The notes under the pieces are model-generated. The model saw only the letters and a program-made list of their open reading frames with translations, did no database searches and was not told the origin of the DNA. The position numbers and the translations under genes were made by a program. From a virus: a DNA stretch of 23,841 bases. The stretch spans positions 1-23,841 of IMG/VR virus record IMGVR_UViG_3300047461_000086; one strand, written 5' to 3'. This document shows positions 20,533 through 23,841 of the stretch, piece by piece (positions within the stretch are counted from its first letter, which is position 1; every line of letters starts with the position of its first letter).

Positions 20533-22607
20533 TAGACTTCTCCTCTGGGGATGTCGATGGGCGTTGCTTGAGGTCTTGGACTTCCGCTTCCAATTCCTCT
20601 AGTTTCTTGAACGTCTTGTCGAACGCCTTGTTGACCTGCTCCATTGCGTCTTGGAACTGACGGGTTGTTATCATTACCTTTTCCTTTTTCTTTGACAGCT
20701 ACTTCACGTTCTTTTAGTAACTGCTCTGATATTTTAAGACGCTTCTGGAACTCTTTGTCATCAGCATCTCCTTCTTTAAGATTAGCCGTAACTGCTTTAA
20801 TACGGTCAATCTCAAGTTCCTGTGGTACAGCCTGAGCCTCTGTAGTAAGTTTCTGCGCCCTAGCCTGTGACTCAATAGCCTGACCTTGTAGTGCCGCAGT
20901 CTGTGATTTCTGAAACTCAATCTGTGCTTGTTGCATAGCCTGTTGTGCTTGCTGTGCTTCAGGGTTAGGTTGATTAGCTTGTTGTAAAGCCATGATAAGT
21001 TCTTCACGATTAGCCAAGTTCATGTTATCAACGATTGACATAATCAACTGTGAGTACATTGGGCTATCTGGTTGCATAGTCTGTAGTAACTGTACAAGCT
21101 GTGTAACTTCATACTCACGGGCAATGATGCCTAAACTGCTAGAAGTATGGAACTTATAATCCGCAACAGGATAACGCTCAGGGTTAAACTGCATATAACG
21201 GTGTGCGGCTTTAGTTACGAATGGAATAAGGAATGCTTCTTGGAAGTTAATTAAGGTACGCTTATGACGTTTAATAATAGCACCGAGGCTCATAGATACA
21301 CCTGCGGCAGTTGACTCACCGTTGATAGAACCTGCAATACCCGCAGAGTCAATAGCACCTGTAGCTGTCTGTACCATCTTTTGTAACTCAGCGGCTTGTC
21401 CAAAGGTCATTTGACTTACGTTACCGAATGTAATAGGCTGTAGTACTTCACTAGGATTACCGTTAGTTAGGATAGTCTTACCTGCACGTACAGTAGGTTT
21501 AGCACCTCTAGGCATACGTGTAGCATCCATAGCCATCATTGGGTGGATGGTTAGTGCAAGGGCATCGATACGAGCGCGTAGTTCCGTGTCTAACGCCTTT
21601 TGTGAGTTATACCCTTTCTCACATACCCCTCTGCCCCAAAAGCGGCTAGGAACAATATCCCACGGGAATGCAACGATAGGTCTGTCACCCATCATGTATG
21701 GGTTAACTTCAGCTTTTAGAAGCATACCTTCGTTACATAAAACAACAATAGCTTCAACGTAGTAGCTATCTGATTCTTCCTCTAAGCCTAGACTTTGTAT
21801 TTCTTCATCTTCGTCTGTAGTCTTAGCCGCTTCTAGTAAATGACGAGGTACAAGACCGTAGTACTTAGTTAGACGTACTTTGTCTTCTTCAAACACAGCC
21901 AAGTCTTTGTCTGGCTCGATGTCGAAGTCAGGAGCAGATGTAGATATAGGTGTGTCTAAGTATACACCTTGCTCTTGTAGACGTTCTACTTGATGTACAG
22001 AAACAAACTCATCAACCGCACAACCCAACGCTTCTTCGATTGAAGTAGCTAGTGGGTCAATTAAAAAGTTCTGTGGCATTATGGGTCGTAGCTTTACGCA
22101 GGTTTTGTCTACGACATTCACACCTACCGCTGTTAAGTCTCCACCCATTACAGGTTGAGTTGCGGGTTGAAATTCTTTTTCTTCTTCCAGAACTACCTCG
22201 GCAATGCCTGTGCCGAACACAGCCGCGTTTATAAGACACTCAGCTACTCCCTTACGTACTCTATTCTTTTTAAAGTCTTTGTATAAGGTTTCTCTTAAAA
22301 CAGCTATATCGCGTTTTTCTTGGTCAGTGACATCATCTTCAATGTCGAACCACTTGCCTCGACCAAAGGTTGCTTCCTCTAGTTCCGCAACGGAAGATTC
22401 AACCGCTTGCTGTAAAGCAGGAGAGATAATCTTGGAGCGTTCGGACTGACGCATCATATCTTCTGCCGCCCATTGTCCGCGCCATAAGCGGTAGTATTCG
22501 TCAAACTTTTCTGCGTAGTTAGATTCAAAGTGATTTCGCCAACCCTGACATTTATCACTTACCCAATCTTCTAGGCTTTGCTCCATTGTCAATTCTTCAT
22601 CAATCAT
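20532..22607 (-). CDS. Portal protein
   Basis: 691 aa from ATG 22607, which has AGGG seven bases upstream and lies one base after the terminase stop. An in-frame ATG at 22628 inside the terminase gene lacks a ribosome site. The portal is the twelve-fold ring through which DNA enters and leaves the head. Diagnostic parts are YAEKFDEYYRLWRGQWAAED and SAVAELEE-type helices (SSVAELEEATFGRGKWFDIE) near the start, the PFPWDIVPSRFWGRGV-like wing segment (AFPWDIVPSRFWGRGVCEKG), and the NGESTAAGVSMSLGAIIKRH stem region. Residues about 540-650 are a Gln/Ala/Glu-rich coiled coil resembling a barrel or clip tail, followed by a disordered end. It is close to P22 portal size (725 aa) and larger than T7 gp8 (536 aa). 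Confidence 0.85.
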   Translation of the reverse strand: MIDEELTMEQSLEDWVSDKCQGWRNHFESNYAEKFDEYYRLWRGQWAAEDMMRQSERSKIISPALQQAVESSVAELEEATFGRGKWFDIEDDVTDQEKRDIAVLRETLYKDFKKNRVRKGVAECLINAAVFGTGIAEVVLEEEKEFQPATQPVMGGDLTAVGVNVVDKTCVKLRPIMPQNFLIDPLATSIEEALGCAVDEFVSVHQVERLQEQGVYLDTPISTSAPDFDIEPDKDLAVFEEDKVRLTKYYGLVPRHLLEAAKTTDEDEEIQSLGLEEESDSYYVEAIVVLCNEGMLLKAEVNPYMMGDRPIVAFPWDIVPSRFWGRGVCEKGYNSQKALDTELRARIDALALTIHPMMAMDATRMPRGAKPTVRAGKTILTNGNPSEVLQPITFGNVSQMTFGQAAELQKMVQTATGAIDSAGIAGSINGESTAAGVSMSLGAIIKRHKRTLINFQEAFLIPFVTKAAHRYMQFNPERYPVADYKFHTSSSLGIIAREYEVTQLVQLLQTMQPDSPMYSQLIMSIVDNMNLANREELIMALQQANQPNPEAQQAQQAMQQAQIEFQKSQTAALQGQAIESQARAQKLTTEAQAVPQELEIDRIKAVTANLKEGDADDKEFQKRLKISEQLLKEREVAVKEKGKGNDNNPSVPRRNGAGQQGVRQDVQETRGIGSGSPRPQATPIDIPRGEV

Positions 22608-22608
22608 G

Positions 22609-23841
22609 TTAGTACCCTGCGTGGTCATCTAAAAATTCAAATTCTTCTGATACATAATCAGACATATATGATATGTTAGCCAGTTGGTCTATGTACGCTA
22701 ACGAATCAATTAAGTCATCGTGTACCAACTGATTAGGGAACTGAAACAACTCATCTAAGAATGTAGCGTTCCATTCACCTTTGTTAAGTGTTATTTTACC
22801 GTGTTCAAATCTGCCTTGTAAAGCCCAGACAATCCTGTCCGTTTTCTTTTTATTGCCGTGTGTCAACTCATCTATTCTAAAAAATCTGTTGTTGGCTTTC
22901 ATTTGGTCAGATATATAAGGCAATACAGCGTTCTTTAACGCTCCTTTTTCAATACCAACCGCCACTGGTCTATAGTCTCGGACAGCTTCAAAGATTTTTC
23001 TTGCAGTGGCTTCAACACCCCATCTGCCATAAATAATCTCAGCGACCCACCAACCCTCTTCATTAGCTTTGACAACCGAGATGGCAGTCTGGTCAAGGCG
23101 TTTTGTTTTAGTCGTTGCTTTAGCCACATCAGCAAAGCCCGCCAAGTCGACTGCAATATAGTACTGACCGTCTTCAGGTTCGTCTTCACTAAATTTAACA
23201 TACTCTTCTTTGAATAGTTCACTACCTTGCGCCTCAAATGATGCCATAAACTCCTGACGGAAACTGAATGAGGACATAGAGTTCTTAGCCGCTTCAATCT
23301 CTTCAGGGTCTAGCAGTGGGTTGTCGTAGCTAGTAAAGTGATACCCTGCAAACGTAGGGTCTTCAGCAACACAAGCATACGTATATAAATCATAAAAGTG
23401 ATTACGTCCCATTGGCGTACCAATGAACAACGCATCACCCTTTTGGTCAGCCAGTGCAGGACGTAGGATTTGTTCCCAGACCTCAGGCTTCATGTCAGCG
23501 TACTCATCCATAACTAGGAACTTAAGACTGACACCACGCATGGTTTCTGGTCTGTCCGCACCTTTGAGTGCTATGGTTGCACCGTTGACAAGTTTTATTT
23601 GTAAGTTATTTACATGGCTAGAGGAGATTACTGGGTGTCCTATCTCCAACAATACCTGCCACATAATGTCACGCGCCTGACCTTGAGTCGGTGCTACATA
23701 AAACACATGACCCTTCTCAGTCTGTAACGCTCGAATAATTAGCATCCATGCCGCTAGACGGGATTTCCCTGTCCGTCTGCCCGCGGCTATAACTTTAAAC
23801 CGCGTCTCGTCCTCGAATACTTTTTGTTGCCACGGGAGCAA
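22609..23841 (-). CDS. terL: Terminase large subunit, 5' end outside window
   Basis: 410 residues are visible. The frame runs off the right edge, and homologues begin a few residues before LLPWQQKVF, so only a short N-terminus is missing; the edge codon TTG is not a start. Counting from the edge, Walker A is AAGRRTGKSR (19-28), Walker B is LKFLVMDE (107-113) and the IGTP coupling motif is at 140-143. The nuclease domain has VDLAGF (Asp232), GIEKG (Glu298) and HDDLIDSLAYI (Asp375, Asp376, Asp379). This is the Terminase_6/6C pattern of ATPase plus RNase H-like nuclease, which pumps and cuts concatemeric DNA. The stop lies one base before the portal start. No small terminase is in the window; it would lie upstream. 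Confidence 0.92.
   Translation of the reverse strand: MLPWQQKVFEDETRFKVIAAGRRTGKSRLAAWMLIIRALQTEKGHVFYVAPTQGQARDIMWQVLLEIGHPVISSSHVNNLQIKLVNGATIALKGADRPETMRGVSLKFLVMDEYADMKPEVWEQILRPALADQKGDALFIGTPMGRNHFYDLYTYACVAEDPTFAGYHFTSYDNPLLDPEEIEAAKNSMSSFSFRQEFMASFEAQGSELFKEEYVKFSEDEPEDGQYYIAVDLAGFADVAKATTKTKRLDQTAISVVKANEEGWWVAEIIYGRWGVEATARKIFEAVRDYRPVAVGIEKGALKNAVLPYISDQMKANNRFFRIDELTHGNKKKTDRIVWALQGRFEHGKITLNKGEWNATFLDELFQFPNQLVHDDLIDSLAYIDQLANISYMSDYVSEEFEFLDDHAGY

Noticed and set aside
23839-23841. TTG at the right edge as the terminase start
   Set aside because: The frame is open to the edge and homologues have a few residues before this point, so the gene is cut by the window.
1-23841. tRNA genes, CRISPR arrays, integrase, transposase or defence genes
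   Set aside because: I looked on both strands and saw no cloverleaf, no spaced direct repeats and no matching protein motifs.

Overview
The window reads as the late, virion-building half of a tailed double-stranded DNA phage (Caudoviricetes) with podovirus layout. There is no tape measure, tail tube or sheath gene. Instead a short-tail set (adaptor, tail hub/nozzle, fibres, three candidate ejection proteins) follows the terminase, portal, scaffold and capsid genes. The host is unknown. The protein style, with small lysine-rich proteins, fibres carrying a QTIK/QTIQ-type N-terminus and an S74 chaperone, plus the end of a cobalamin-dependent ribonucleotide reductase, matches what I know of marine podoviruses. 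A near-consensus sigma-70 promoter and good Shine-Dalgarno sites point to a bacterial host and to host RNA polymerase use.

Layout. One rightward gene fragment (3-332, end of class II ribonucleotide reductase nrdJ) runs into a terminator at 341-362. Everything else is on the minus strand and is read from right to left. At 23841-20532 lie the large terminase (5' end cut by the window) and the portal. At 20532-19683 lie four small, very basic proteins of 94, 37, 61 and 84 aa. A strong promoter at 19651-19679 starts the next block: an 83-aa protein, a zinc-ribbon protein, the scaffold and the major capsid protein, closed by a hairpin terminator at 17200-17241. Then come the fibre genes (17185-12579), a membrane/export/lysis-like block (12568-10187) with a 3-TM holin, a 710-aa acidic protein, the tail adaptor and hub, another fibre, and three candidate DNA-ejection proteins ending at 361.

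How it works together. Terminase, portal, scaffold and capsid build and fill the head. The adaptor and hub close it and form the short tail. The fibres bind the host, and the proteins at 361-5142 are placed where T7-like phages keep their internal core/ejection proteins. The genes are tightly packed with many TAATG or ATGA start-stop overlaps, which suggests translational coupling. No gap without a gene exceeds about 105 bases.

I found no defence system, CRISPR array, tRNA, integrase or mobile element. The parts that are least explained are the exported-protein block (two predicted secreted proteins plus an overlapping 52-aa membrane peptide), the cluster of small basic proteins, and a promoter whose predicted transcript begins with a stem-loop. 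No endolysin is recognisable in the window.
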